Positions 1 to 11,265 of a stretch of DNA of 64,000 nt are shown piece after piece. Position 1 is the stretch's first letter; each line of letters begins with the position of its first letter. Origin of the DNA: Oscheius dolichura (Eukaryota; Nematoda; Chromadorea; Rhabditida; Rhabditidae); contig OW051493.1 of assembly GCA_932521035.1 (NCBI GenBank), positions 7,564,001-7,628,000 on the forward strand, given 5' to 3'. The notes beneath the pieces are model-generated. The model was not told the origin of the DNA and searched no databases. It saw only the letters and a list, made by a program, of their open reading frames with translations. The position numbers and the translations under genes are program-made.

Positions 1-1317
1 CTGTGTCCTTATGGACAAGTCGTTTACTCGTTACTAGAAAAATCGGTGATTATCAGAACCTGGTGATAACTGTACACGCATAACTCATTTTTTGTATTCA
101 CTATACTTATACCTAGTTATACCTGAAAATACTTCAATAAAAAAATTTCAAAATATAAAAAAATAAATAAAAATTCAACTGTAAAGTTACTAGAACACTA
201 CAATTTTCCATCTCCTCCTCCACAGTTTCTGATTTATTTTTTTTTTCCAGAATTTGTTAGAATACCCGCCAAACCAGAAACCATGGATAACACCAGAATC
301 TCGGCGCTTTCTATTTTTTTCCCGTTTTTAAATTTCCTCCCGTTTCTAAATTTCCTAAAATTCAATTCCGGTTTGCCCGAATTCGGCCGGTCCCAATTCG
401 GGCTAATTTCTGTTAGCCACGACGAAATACGTTAGATGGTGGATGTTCAAGATCAGAACATTTGGCCCTACCGTACATGGAGGATTCGAAGACGCGTTAG
501 GTGGTGGATGTTCGGCGCCAGAAAATTTGGCCCTGCCGTACATGGAACCCCGTGCGTCTGCACTAATATTCCTGTGTAACTTGCTGAATGATTGAGTTAG
601 AAAAATATATAGAAAGCCCTTCTATTGTTATTACATCTCTCTTGCATTCTACTAGAACTTCACTAGAGTTCTAATTTGCCACCTTCGACGTAGACTAGTA
701 CTTCTGTTGTGTCTTACCCACAGACACAACAGAGGTCGTTGAGTTCAAAGTTCCGTAGATTAAAATATCTGGCCCCTCCACTTTACGAAAAGGGCATCCG
801 CGGGGTCACCCACACTGTGCTAGGGGACTTGACTACAAACTGAGCTACCGTAACCCGGTCGGATATGTTTTAGATTTAGAAAAAGGGCGGAGGTGTGAAT
901 GAACATAGGGTATAAATGGCTACCCCTCACTTTGAGTTTTCTATCCGCCCGTGAGGGGAAATCCCCATTCCGCTTCATATTAGCCTCACTATTAGCCAAA
1001 TATGTCACTCCCACCGGAAATAGCCCCCGTTAAAAATAGAGAACGAAGGGAGAGAATAAATTATATGAGAGGCAAGTCAAAAAGCCGAGTTATTCGTTGC
1101 GGGAGGGCGATTACAGCCGTTTCATTTCGTTTTCGTGTTGGGAGGGGGCCTCGTCCTACTGTAGACATTCCTCTTTCCTCTTTATAGTATTCTCATGTTC
1201 CTTCCGCCACATACCCTTACCTTCTTCTCATTCCCACTCAGAATGCCTCGGAAACCCTTTTCCTCCTCTAATTGAGCCTAACATTTCAGATATCACCTCC
1301 CTTCTCAAACGACCGTC
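1..1317. other. Intergenic DNA upstream of the first chemoreceptor gene
   Basis: I see no supported gene here. The first 400 bases are AT-rich. Bases 420-545 hold two near copies of a motif around 'ggtggatgttc' and 'tttggccctgccgtacatgga'. From about 950 onward the DNA is clearly similar to the stretch upstream of the duplicate receptor gene at 11266, so 950-1317 is probably its promoter and 5' leader. Confidence 0.6.
950..1300 (+). repeat. Upstream region duplicated with the receptor gene (copy 1)
   Basis: This stretch matches 11020-11260 in order. Both contain a 'ctattag..tcactcc.accg.aaatagc' block, a 'taaaaatagagaacgaa'-like block and a 'cggttgcgggag' or 'cgttgcgggagg' block. The duplication that made the receptor pair at 1318 and 11266 therefore carried its promoter along. 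Confidence 0.6.
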
Positions 1318-2626
1318 ATGTCGTGGTCTCTAGAAGATTACTACCTCCTCTTGGATACGGTATTCACCTATTTCGGGATATTCAGCAATCTCCTCCTAAT
1401 CTACTGTATCCTAACCAAGTCACCTAAATCCATTGCCAGCTATAGTTTTATTCTGCTGAATAATGCCATCTGTGATTTGTTGACTTGCATCGTGGCAGGA
1501 GTGTATGTCAGTCCCAGGTAGAATTCTACTTAAAACGAGTGTAAATAGCTTTTTATAGGGTAATTGTCGACGGTGATAGTATTTTCTACATTTGTAATGG
1601 ATTCTGCAAATATACGGGGTACAAGAGCTGCATGTTCGGGTAGGTAACGAACAGGATACTGTAAGGCTCCATTTGTCAGTTCTCTTCCATCTTTTTCTTT
1701 ATGCCTTTCATTGAAATAATCCTTCCGGTCTCCCTTTATCTCTTCTCCACAATTTTCTTCTTGTGGTTTTCAGTCTTTCTTTGTTGCTTTTAGGCAGACC
1801 GCTACCAAGAAGCAAAGGACGCGATACAGTAATCCGTTTCTATTTTCAGCTATGGCCTGATATTGCTCTTCTACGCCCAACTCAACCTATCCCAGCTTTC
1901 CTCCTTCCTCTACCGATGGTATGTCCTGCACTATGATCCCCCGAAAAGGCGGACGGTCTTCTATGTTATCCTCCTAACCGCGTTTCCTTCTCTGCTCACC
2001 TATTTTCTAGGCTCTGTAGGTTCTCCTATTGTTTTTATTGAAAAATCCTTTAGCTGCCATTAATCTTGAATAATTGGTCCCACGACTACAGAGAAGTCAT
2101 TACCGGAATGTATCCTGATCTGGATTTGAGCAGCCGAGCAACATTTGGAGCTCCCCACGGCCTGGCCGATCCTGGAGCGGCCATCGCGTCTCTGTGGACA
2201 ACTGTCCCCGTCCTGCCTGTAATCATCATCGTCTTTATCATCCGCTCAAAGATTTTGAAGTTCCTCTCCACCCGAAATCTCCTCAGTGAGACCACTAAAA
2301 AGCTTCACCAAGCTCTTCTCCAAGCCCTCATCTTCCAGTCCCTCTTACCGCCTCTCTACCTAATTGGAAGCTGTTTTTTCCTCTTCAATGTCGTCGTCCA
2401 ACCGCGTAATCTCATTATTGAGTACGGCCTTTATTTCTTTTGTAACCTTGTTCCCATTGTCTCGCCCATTTTCCCCCTCTACTTTGTCACTTCTTACCAC
2501 CAGTTTATCCTACAGTTATTTCGTTTGGGTAAGAGGAAGCTTCCCCTAACGGCTAACTATGTTTCGAATGTTTCCTCCGGTAGTAGTATTAGTAGAAATG
2601 GTAAGGTACCTTCCACTCTAATTTAA
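1318..2626 (+). CDS. Srd-type serpentine chemoreceptor (7TM GPCR), intact copy A
   Basis: Predicted seven-transmembrane chemoreceptor of the nematode Srd family, which acts in the membrane of sensory neurons. Four exons fit: 1318-1517, 1559-1639, 1850-2015 and 2054-2626, giving 339 residues, the usual family length. Visible hallmarks are TM1 (LLLIYCIL), then SPKSIASYSF, then LLNNAICDLLTC, a short Cys-containing segment (NGFCKYTGYKSC), FLYRWYVLHY after TM3, the extracellular MYPDLDLSSRATFG, and a C-terminal PLYFVTSYHQF. All donors are GT and the acceptors run TATAG, TTCAG, TTTAG. Exon phases are the same as in the genes at 9036 and 11266. The ligand is unknown. A related Str/Srh superfamily assignment is the main alternative, since the call rests on motif memory rather than a profile search. 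Confidence 0.85.
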
Positions 2627-4470
2627 ACGAATTGTCACAAATACGCGTGAAGATCAGAGACAATTATTTTAGGGGTTGCTGCATCCCTTTGATGGTTCTT
2701 TTCTCGAGGTCTATCAACCGGCTGAATAAACCCATTTAATAAACCTGCAAGTCTGGCCTGCTCCCCATTCTCAGCTATCGAGGAAGCATTTATTCGAAGA
2801 ATGAACAGTTCTTGGAATGGGTTCCTCAACGTAGAACGAATTCCTCCAGGAAGGGATTCTCAAATCAGGCAGACAGGAAATTCCTTGGCACTATCGAAGA
2901 TAGCTAACCATGCGCAGGGTCCCAGATCCCTCAGCCGGCCCTGCCCACCTGTCCTAGGAATGTTTGATAAGGGAAACTTCCTGAGATCGGTATTCCAGGC
3001 AATGGGTACTTTCCAGGGATCATTCAAGTTTTCAAGTTTTATTTCCATAATCAGCGCATATCACGCGAGGGAAACCTCTTATCCCTGGGTGCTGATGTGA
3101 GTTCTTGAACTGCTACAGCGGGACGGCGAGGTGGTAGACCGGTACTCTCCCAGGTGGCCAAGTCGACGGGGAGAGGGAGTCCGCATCCATAACCGTTGAT
3201 TCTGTCCGGCTAGGATGTTGAATCCAGTAGAGCCTACGGCCTCACGGTGTTCCAGTCCGGCTTGAGGCTTGGGATCCTGTCCTTTATCACGGCGGCGGAC
3301 GGGCAGCAACAGCAGTTGAAGTCGGCAAAAGTCGGCAGCAACCGCGGCTGTCTCCTTTTGTGGCAGAGAATTGGGGCGCCCGCGCGGTGGAAAGAAGCAA
3401 AAATCAGGTATCATACCAAGCTCAAAGGGGTTGGCCTAGCGCTAAAATTAAGCCATGAGTCCGTCGAGCCATTCCATAAACCTAAAAAAAAATCTGCTGA
3501 CCACATTTAACCCAAATGTCCAATCGACTCCAGTCCAATCGACTCCAGTCTTCATAAAAAGCTTCAATTTTACCAGAACTGTGTACGCAACGAAGTATAT
3601 CATTTTGGTTTTTCAGGTTTCCCCGGTGGAAGTCACTCCCGCGCTAGACTTTACCCTTCGGCCACCCCTTTGACATCGGCAAGCGATCTCCCACACATCA
3701 GCGATAATAATACTTATTTTTGAATAATGACGTGCAATTAAGCAGAAGGACCCGCCGATTAGAAGGGGGACGGCGGATTTGCAAAGAAAGATCATAAGTG
3801 GAGGCAGGCCTCTCCAATTATTCAGGGCAGCGTGCCGATCATTCTGTAGTTTGCCCCAGACGTGCAAATTATCTGACAAGGTCGGATGACCTCAAGCGTA
3901 AACTTTGTAAACATGCATGATTAATATAATTGGATAAGAACAGACATTACTCGCAATGGAAAGGCACTGTTAGCGGTATTTTCCAGCTACAGAATTCCAA
4001 TTAAAACAGCCCAAAAATGGAGACAAAAATATCCGGCCAACGGAATCAAAAACAGAAATTCAGACGTGCGCAGTGATTATTTTAAAATCTTCTGTTCTTA
4101 TCCAATTGCCTCCTTTACTCCCTAATTCATTATCACCAATTTATAAAGAAAACTTATTTTCTCCGATCAACGTTCTAGTTCTTGACTTCTCGTGATTCGT
4201 TCTCAATTTCTGGTCCCATAACATGGGACAAAAAGCTGTTCTTTCCCATACGTACGCTATACGACCTTGTTTTCCTAATAAGGTGTTTTTGAGATCTTGT
4301 TTCTCACGGAGTTCTTTCTAATGAGAATGCGAATTACACCTTTTTACTGACGAATCAAACTGGCCAAAGAGACAGCCTAGCGAAAATATACGCTGTATCT
4401 CTAGCTGTTTACGGTTTAGAGATTTCTGTCAAGGCCTTTTTGAGGCACTTTCATCACAAACCAGCGGGCT
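2627..4470. other. Intergenic DNA, no supported gene
   Basis: Between the receptor gene and the retroelement-like tail I find no coding region supported by splice sites or family similarity. The stretch contains one copy of a dispersed repeat (3115-3405), described separately. Confidence 0.5.
3115..3405. repeat. Dispersed repeat, copy 1 (possibly Pol III/SINE-like)
   Basis: About 190 bases of this stretch (3205-3395) match 57735-57900 in inverted orientation, including the shared block 'aggatg..gaatccagtagag' and 'gcagcaaccgcgg'. The outer part contains tggccaagtcgacgg, which fits a tRNA-type A box (TRGYNNARNNG). A weak B-box-like 'gttgaatcc' follows. A tRNA-derived SINE is possible, but no terminal tail or target-site duplication was identified. 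Confidence 0.5.
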
Positions 4471-4650
4471 TTCGGCAGCCTACGGCTGTCGTCTTGTTAG
4501 AATTATCCGTCTCGACCTGTGGCGACCTTTCCGCTCTTCTGCCGACGACCGCCTGCGGCGGCCCCCGGGATTAAGAAATTAATAATCCCTTTACCGTCGG
4601 ACACTTTCCCATCGGACAGACAAACAAACAAACAGACAGACAAACACCAT
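4440..4650 (+). repeat. Retroelement-like relic ending in a CAGA/CAAA tetranucleotide tail
   Basis: A GC-rich stretch with no open frame ends at 4615-4650 in a tail of cagacaaacaaacaaacag type. The same kind of tail recurs at 8130-8163, where it abuts a broken receptor exon. Simple tetranucleotide tails of this type are common at the 3' ends of invertebrate non-LTR elements and SINEs. The family identity is inferred. Confidence 0.4.
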
Positions 4651-4718
4651 AGCACTTTAATTAAATACTAATGTCTATATTAGGAAATAAAAATAAATTA
4701 TGTTCCATTTTGATCATC

Positions 4719-5160
4719 TCACAGGAGCCGGAAGATCAGTGGAGCAATAACTACTGGCAGACCTGAAATCGCTCTTTTCTGGTTATGGGAGGTCTTCTGC
4801 TTACCGAGATACTTCGAAGCAGCCTTGGGAGTAGTCGTCATCGTGGCAGTTGTTGTTGCCGTAGGAGGGCTGGTGGTTGTGCTCAGGGTTGTTCCATCTG
4901 GGATATTTACAGTCGACATGGTGGCTGGAAAATAGTCATTATATGTTTGTATATCCGCAATACCTATTGTAGTGCCAGCGGTTGTAGTTCCTACTGGCTG
5001 TTGGGTATTTATAGACGAACCTAAACTTTGAAAGCTTTATGAATAGAGTTGTTCATCTACTCTGGGAAGTGGTAACTGGATTTACAGCCGTGGTAGTGGT
5101 TCCTGTACCGCCGGCAATTGGCATTGCCGCTGTCACTTAGGCGAGGCCCCGATTCCCGTG
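4719..5160 (-). other. Extra Thr-rich/GPI-tail-like segments behind the CUB-like gene
   Basis: On the minus strand there are two further Thr/Pro-rich coding-like segments. One lies around 5065-5130 (GTGTTTTAVNPVTTSQS). The other, from about 4995 down to 4719, has repeated TTT runs and ends in a hydrophobic tail, SGLPVVIAPLIFRLL, then a stop. Their composition matches the stalk and tail of the CUB-like gene just upstream. They could be alternative 3' exons of that gene or relics of a duplicated end. An acceptor-like 'attttccag' precedes the second segment at about 4926. Confidence 0.4.
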
Positions 5161-5290
5161 AAAACAATGGCCATTCAAACTATCAGGCTAACCCCTTCAC
5201 AAACACCTAATAAAAGACAAGCACGTGGAAATTTATCCGTTATCATCCCGATCCGTTAGAGAACGGGAGGGGCATTTATTGGATCACCCG

Positions 5291-7651
5291 TCAACGGACA
5301 GTGTTAACTAATAAAAAGGCGTTAAGTAGAAGAAAGACAGTACTCTGTGGCGCTGCAGAAGGTGTAGTAGTTCCGTCGCCGGGAGTTGGCATCGTCGTTG
5401 TGGCTGGATTTGTTGTTGTGTTAGCTGAAATCTCATCTATTTCCCATTTTCAGGCTTTTAAAGTATTCGAAATTGTCTATTAGCCAAGTGAAATCCGCGC
5501 ACCTGAAAAATTAGCTGTGCTGAAGACCTTGTAAGGAATGTAGGTTCCCGTCGATGAATTACTTCCTCCATAAATAGACATCGTCATCTTCAAGCCGGTT
5601 ATATTGAAAGTGGCGGGAGCGGTTACGTTATGGAGATCCACACTGAAATTCGAGAAAAGCTCAATACTACTCTATATGTTTACACGTAATTATCCGTTTC
5701 CGTCGAGAAATTCAAATGAGCGCCCTCGTTGGGATTCTGCTGTTGAATGGTGTACTCGAAGGTGAACACTTTGCCGTCCACTACAATTTTCAATATTAAT
5801 ATTTTATTCGTCTCACCGCTGTTCAAAACGAAATCCTTCGAATTCTGGTCCGTATTCCAGAAGGGATAGTTATTACTCATGACGAAGCCGTTTCTCCCAT
5901 TCAAGGCATCCATATCCCTGGCTAAATACCGGTCAAACTGGAAGGGATTTCTGCCTACTGTTCGCAGCAACTGGGGTATAGGAGACAATGGCCATTCCTT
6001 CTTCTAGGACGAAGGTTCGCGCCATCCCCGGAAGATACTGTGGATAGTTGTGGTCGTCAAAGTCTTCCCAGTCTCTATAGGATCCGAGAAGGGTTCCCTC
6101 CGTGTCGTAGTCTCGAATCATTCCACCGGACAGCAACTTGACAGGGGAGGTATAATTCGGGCATTGACGGGGCCGATTACAGGTCTAAAATTTGGTGAGA
6201 TTGGGGCTAAGCGGAGGAAGACACAGAGAAAGCAGAAGAGCCAGCAAATTACCAAATAGTCGATTTTTTGCAGATAGATAGCATTAGATCCGTCGGCATC
6301 ATTGAGCACAGTCAGAATCGCCAATCCATTTGAAGCATCAATAAAATAGGATTGCTGATAATTAATATCAGCTCGCTTGTACGGCGACCAGTCAATTCCA
6401 AAATAGGTCACATTTTTCATGTCTAAAAGTGAATTTGAGTCTCGAGAAGAAAGGAAAGCTGACTTTCGTAATCATTTATGACCAATGTGGCAGTGACCCC
6501 GTCGTCCATAGCTCGGTAAAATGTCAAAGTATCGGTCGTCGATATGTAGAAGTTCGCATTTGCTCCATATACGAGTGATCGCAATCTAAAATTTCGACTT
6601 TTCTCTAAAAACTTTCGTATACTTGCGTTCCGCGGAATTGGAGATTCTCTCCAGATCCATCATAGACAAAGACATTCGCGAATGGATAGGAATTATCGGA
6701 GGGTGGGATAGCCATTGTTATGAACAGCTGAATAGGTTATTCCTTCCCTTATGAAAATGACTTACTTTTCCGTTGTTTTGAGATTGAGCCATTACGGCGG
6801 TATCCTCCTTCCAATCCGTGAATTGAACGAAATTCGGCTGCTGGTTGACCGCTGTTGAAAGAGGTGTCGTTATTTTGTCAGCGACTGATACTAAATTTCA
6901 CTTTTCCCCTTTTTTTGTATGCGTCTCCTACGCGGTTTGAGGGCGATAGTTATACTTAGCGTCATTGTTGAGTCATGTTCGGTTGTGATTGATATTCTAA
7001 AAAAGGTCGGAGGCCACATGACGTGGAGGGAACCGTCGATGGTGGTGTTGTAGGAGTTTCCTTGCAGCCTGAAAAAATAAGTTATAGTCCGAAGGGGCAC
7101 TTACACTATGAACTGGGCGTTGCCACTACCCCACAGAGAGTAGACTTGGACCCTGTCGGCGTACGACATGGCCGAGCTGTTGATACTGACTTCAGCCATG
7201 TAGTTCGATGGGATTGTGAACTGCAAAATGTGCACTCATATGGGTTGTAACTTTCGAGGATTAATCAATAAAGGAACGTTTATATTTGAAGACGATTCTA
7301 TTCGGGGAAATACGGTAGCCTAATGCTCTTTTTGGATTAAGTGAAGCCGCGTGGCGCGCCTTTGCGGTCCCTAAGTGAAGCGGTAAATGTCTACTCATAG
7401 GAAAATGAACGCAATTCCAATAATTATGGGTGAGTATTCCAAAAAGTACTCACATTCCATACACAAAACTGATTGTCAGCTATTCGTGTGCTATTCAAAT
7501 AGAAAGTCGAATTAGCAGCATCCAGAGCGAAGGCATCATTTTGACAGCCTGAAATAGTGACAGAGGATATAGGCCTGGAGGGGTACTCCTCACTGAAGGG
7601 GTCTCCTAAAACTGAAGAAAATAGAAATACCAACAGAAGAGCTGAAAGCAT
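5291..7651 (-). CDS. Secreted CUB-like (CUB_2) protein with Thr-rich stalk and predicted GPI anchor
   Basis: Eleven exons fit without a phase error: 7454-7651, 7105-7220, 6932-7068, 6766-6890, 6627-6727, 6464-6585, 6253-6422, 5972-6184, 5684-5937, 5503-5642 and 5291-5424, giving 569 residues. A clear signal peptide (MLSALLLVFLFSSVLG) opens the protein. The body resembles the nematode CUB-like family: an N-terminal Cys-containing CUB-like part (SGCQNDAF, NQFCVWN), a middle part, and a second CUB-like part after the segment YLPGMARTFVLEEG. The last exon is rich in Thr and Pro and ends in a hydrophobic tail (TVFLLLNAFLLV), as expected for GPI attachment. Such proteins are gut or epidermal secreted proteins, often induced by stress or pathogens. 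That role is inferred from the family. The intron after 6627 uses a GC donor (AAC|GCAAGT). The intron between exons 8 and 9 is only 34 bases. Confidence 0.75.
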
Positions 7652-8054
7652 GATGTGATGACAAAATGCGAGCAGGAAACGCCGTTTTAAGCGATTGAAA
7701 TCTTTATCAGGGAGGGGCTATTTTATCGCGAGTTCCGGGCAGTCAAAACATTTAGTCATCAAAGGTGACAAGAAATAATAAAGAACTTCAAGAAGGGCGT
7801 ATCTTGCGCGGCATAGACACGATGAGCCATACCTTTTGAAAGAGAAAAGTTCGAGAAATCACTGTTATCAGTGGGGGAAGCCCATTTCCAGGGTGTCTTT
7901 AGATTGCTGCATTCCGTAGTCTCCATAAACTCGTCATTTTACAACAGCCGCGCAATAAACGAAAGATAACAGGGCTCTATCAGAATAAAGGGGTCCCAAA
8001 ACTTTATAGGGGTCCACGAAAAGATCAGAATCGACCCCGAAAAAGTGGAGTATT

Positions 8055-8115
8055 TGGGGTTCCCTCGGAGTATTTCGGGGTCCCTCGGAGTATTTCGGGG
8101 TCCTCACGGAGTATA
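8055..8115. repeat. Short tandem repeat, about 20 bp unit, 2.5 copies
   Basis: The unit is close to ggtccctcggagtatttcgg, repeated twice in full and once imperfectly. It lies directly before the tetranucleotide tail at 8130 and may be part of the same inserted element. Confidence 0.6.
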
Positions 8116-8129
8116 ATAAGTACGGTGGA

Positions 8130-8164
8130 CGAAAACAAACAAACAAACAGACAGACAGACACAG
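8130..8164 (+). repeat. CAAA/CAGA tail abutting a broken receptor exon
   Basis: A run of aaacaaacaaacagacagac type ends exactly where recognisable receptor exon 1 sequence resumes (…tttttattgatgaattg). It resembles the tail at 4615-4650. The element seems to have landed in, or replaced, the first half of exon 1 of the receptor pseudogene. Confidence 0.5.
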
Positions 8165-8852
8165 TTTTTTATTGATGAATTGTGCCGTTTCGGATTTCCT
8201 GACCGGTGTTGTTACACTCTTCGTTCAGCCTAGGTGAAACTTTTTGATATACCGTAACCCATAGCTGTCTATTTTAGGATTATGGTCTCTCAAGATAATC
8301 TCTACTACATCGCAAACGGGTTCTGTTCTCTCATCGGATTTCAATACTGTTATGTCGGGTAAAATTCCCATTTTTCCACCAAAAATATCTGAATTTTAGG
8401 TATGGAATGATGGTGAATCCTTACGGTCATCCCAGCTGGCTTCCTTCGTCTACCGGTGGTATATGCTTCGCAAGCCAATTCCAAGCAGACGAGCAATGGG
8501 ATTTGTCATCTGCCTGATAGCCTCTCCGACACTTTTTGCGTTCTTCGTGGGCACGGTAAGTCGCTATGGAGCTGGAATACCTAGAGAACATTTTCTCGAC
8601 CAAGAAATCCTTCGGCCTTCTCATAACCCAAAAGCAGGATTTCAGCTGCCCTACATCGTGATAACCTACTGCAAGACCTTCAAAGCAGAAATCGCCCTGA
8701 TCCATCCTGAACTGGACGTGGATTCCTACACAACCTTCGGTGTGCCCCATGCCATCTCCGACTTCCGTGCTGCTATTCCAACGCTCTGGGTATATTTGTC
8801 CGTCTTTCCAATTACTGTAGCTGTATTCTGTCTCCGCTCGAGTATATTATAA
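8165..8852 (+). pseudogene. Srd-type chemoreceptor pseudogene (copy B)
   Basis: This is a broken relative of the intact gene at 9036. Exon 1 starts mid-way, at LLMNCAVSDFLTG, directly after the repeat tail, so the start codon and TM1 are gone. Exon 2 (about 8278-8358) is intact in outline. In exon 3, about seven bases are missing around 8435 relative to the 9036 gene, which shifts the frame before the FVYRWY-equivalent motif. Exon 4 (from about 8645) matches well (PELDVDSYTTFGVPHA) but reaches a stop at 8850-8852, after the CLRSSIL segment, and loses the last third of the protein. Three independent lesions make function unlikely. Confidence 0.85.
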
Positions 8853-8939
8853 ATATTTATTAGAGATTTTCTTCTGGAAGGGTTTCCTCATTATTCTGTC
8901 GATTGCAAATCCCTTCCCGCGCCTATTCTCCCAGGCTCC

Positions 8940-8940
<1 letters not shown>

Positions 8941-8976
<36 letters not shown>
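8941..8976. repeat. Homopolymer run of 36 C
   Basis: An uninterrupted C run lies 60 bases before the start codon of the receptor gene at 9036. The length shown may be a sequencing or assembly estimate. Confidence 0.9.
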
Positions 8977-8978
<2 letters not shown>

Positions 8979-9035
8979 TATCCCGAGATTTGGTTATACA
9001 CCCGGAAAGACGGGGAGCCGGATCACTGCACGGAA

Positions 9036-10324
9036 ATGACCATCTATGAGGTACTCTACCGTTGGATAGACAGTACCCTCTGTCTTACGGGTATCTTATT
9101 CAATGGTCTTCTAATCTACTGTATTCAAACAAAGTCCCCAAAATCTATCTCAACCTACAGTTTCTTATTGATGAATTGCGCCGTCTCGGATATGCTAACC
9201 TGCCTTCTTACGTTATTTATTGAGCCGAGGTTAGTGTTTCTCGGATACCGTAACCCAACCTCGTTTTTCCAGGATTATGGTCCACCAGGATAACATTTAT
9301 TATATTGCAAACGGGTTCTGTTCGGTATTTGGATTTGAGACATGCTATTTTGCGTAAGTTTCATATCTTCCGGCCCGCCATTCTCTCTCAAGCCAGAAAT
9401 TAAAGAAGACCTTCAGATACGGTATAATGGTCAGCTTGTACGGCCACCTGACCGTCTCCCAGTTGGCTTCCTTCGTCTACAGGTGGTATATTCTCCACTG
9501 GCCGATTCCCAGCAAGCGAGCCATGTCTGTCGTCATCTTCCTTATAGCCAGCCCCTCATTCTTCGTCTATTTATTTGGAGCGGTTCGTTTCCATTTCTTT
9601 CCGAATTCCAAGGAAAAGTAGCAAGAGTCCAATTCTTAGTTGTGTTATGGGAACGGGCATTCCTCGAAATTGAAATTGGAGGAAAGTTGACCTGAACTTG
9701 TGGGACTTTCCAGTGTTTTCGGGAGAGTTTTGAATTCTTCGTAACCGCAACAATTACTCTTTGCAGCTGCCCTACATACTGTCGACCTGTTGCAAACCCT
9801 ATAAAGCCGAGATAGCCCAGATCCACCCAGAACTGGACGTGAATGCCTACACGACCTTCGGGGTGCCGAACGCCATAACCGACCCCCGTGCCGCCATACC
9901 CACTCTCTGGGTCACGGCGCCCATGTTCCCTATTACCATAATTGTGTTACGAATTCGCTCGAGTATATTGAAATATTTAGACAAACAGAAAATTCTCAAC
10001 GAGAACACGAAGAAAATGCACCAGAATCTACTGAAAGCCTTGACTCTACAAGTCTTCCTTCCACCAATTTTCCTCGTTGGAATTAGCCTATTCACAGTCG
10101 ATGCCCTCTTCCAAATTCACCATCCATTATTGGAGTACGGTCTCTATTCTCTTTGTGGTATGATTCCCATCCTATCGCCCCTCTTCCCTCTCTATTTTGT
10201 CCGCCCCTACCGTAAATTCCTCGCGGTTTTGATTCAGCGAAAGGAGGATAATGCCGAGAATAAGAATAATACCGTATCCATTGTCATCAGCAACAGTAAT
10301 CAGCCACCCGTTGATACGTATTAA
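9036..10324 (+). CDS. Srd-type serpentine chemoreceptor (7TM GPCR), intact copy C
   Basis: Four exons fit: 9036-9229, 9273-9353, 9417-9582 and 9767-10324, giving 332 residues. Exon sizes of 81 and 166 and all intron phases match the genes at 1318 and 11266. Hallmarks are MTIYEVLYRW at the start, SPKSISTYSFLLMNCAVSD, NGFCSVFGFETC, SQLASFVYRWYILHW, HPELDVNAYTTFGVP and PLFPLYFVRPYRKFL. The C-terminal tail is Asn-rich. The gene is more distant from the 1318/11266 pair than those two are from each other, so it belongs to a second subgroup together with the pseudogene at 8165. Expected role: chemosensory receptor in ciliated neurons, ligand unknown. Confidence 0.85.
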
Positions 10325-11265
10325 AAGCTATGTTATTTTACTATTGACAATCATTAAAAGTTTCTCTGTTGTTGCTTCTGTTCACGCTGAATAGCTCCAG
10401 TCAAGATACAATACCGATTATAAGAATAAGCGCTCGGTACATTCTCTTCCCATGGAAGCAATCTTCTCTTCCAGGAAAGTAAGCTCCAAAATTCTGTTTA
10501 TTACGAGCATGAACAAAATCAAGGACACGAGTGCACTATTGCAGTTTCGCCTTTTGTTCACATACCCGTTAGGGATAGATGGACTTGAGTACAATTCATG
10601 GGAAAGGTAGGAAATGAGCAGTTTACGCGTCGGTTCCTATACAATGGAGAGTAATTTATAAAATATATTATAGCTGACATGGCCCTCGAATATTCGTTTT
10701 TTTAAATACTATGGGAAACTGAAATATGACGCAACGGAAACCGAGAAGGCGTAATAAACAAGAACAATCTCTTCCTCTGGAAAGGTACCTTGCCCCCGAT
10801 GGGAAACGGTAGGTTCTAGAGCCATAGGGTCTATGGTAGGAGGAAGCAGTTCCCTAGGTTTTGTGTGAAATAGACGTTGATTAACCTCTTACCCCTTTCC
10901 TCTTTCCATTCCCAGTTTATAACCGCCTTGAGAGCCACCCACTTTACCCTCTAATTGATAGCAACAGTTCAAATATCACCAACTTTGCAATCGGCCCACG
11001 AGGACAATTATCTCCCTTATCCCGGAATTTCTATCCACTCTTGAGAGAAAATCTCCACTTTGCAGCATATTTCCGTCGCTATTAGTCACTCCAACCGAAA
11101 ATAGCTCCTGCTTAAAAATAGAAAGCGAAACGAGCTCAGAATGTACGCTAGACAAGTAAAAATGACCAGTTAGCGGTTGCGGGAGAGTTATTTATAACCG
11201 TTTGTAGCTATGACCTGCTCCGAGGTTTTCCATTCCAGCTATCACCCAGTTCATAGACCGCCGTC
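10325..11265. other. Intergenic and promoter DNA before the duplicated receptor
   Basis: No supported gene. The second half (about 11020-11260) is the counterpart of 950-1300 and probably contains the promoter of the gene at 11266. Confidence 0.55.
11020..11262 (+). repeat. Upstream region duplicated with the receptor gene (copy 2)
   Basis: Counterpart of 950-1300; see that entry. The shared blocks keep their order up to the start codon. Confidence 0.6.
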
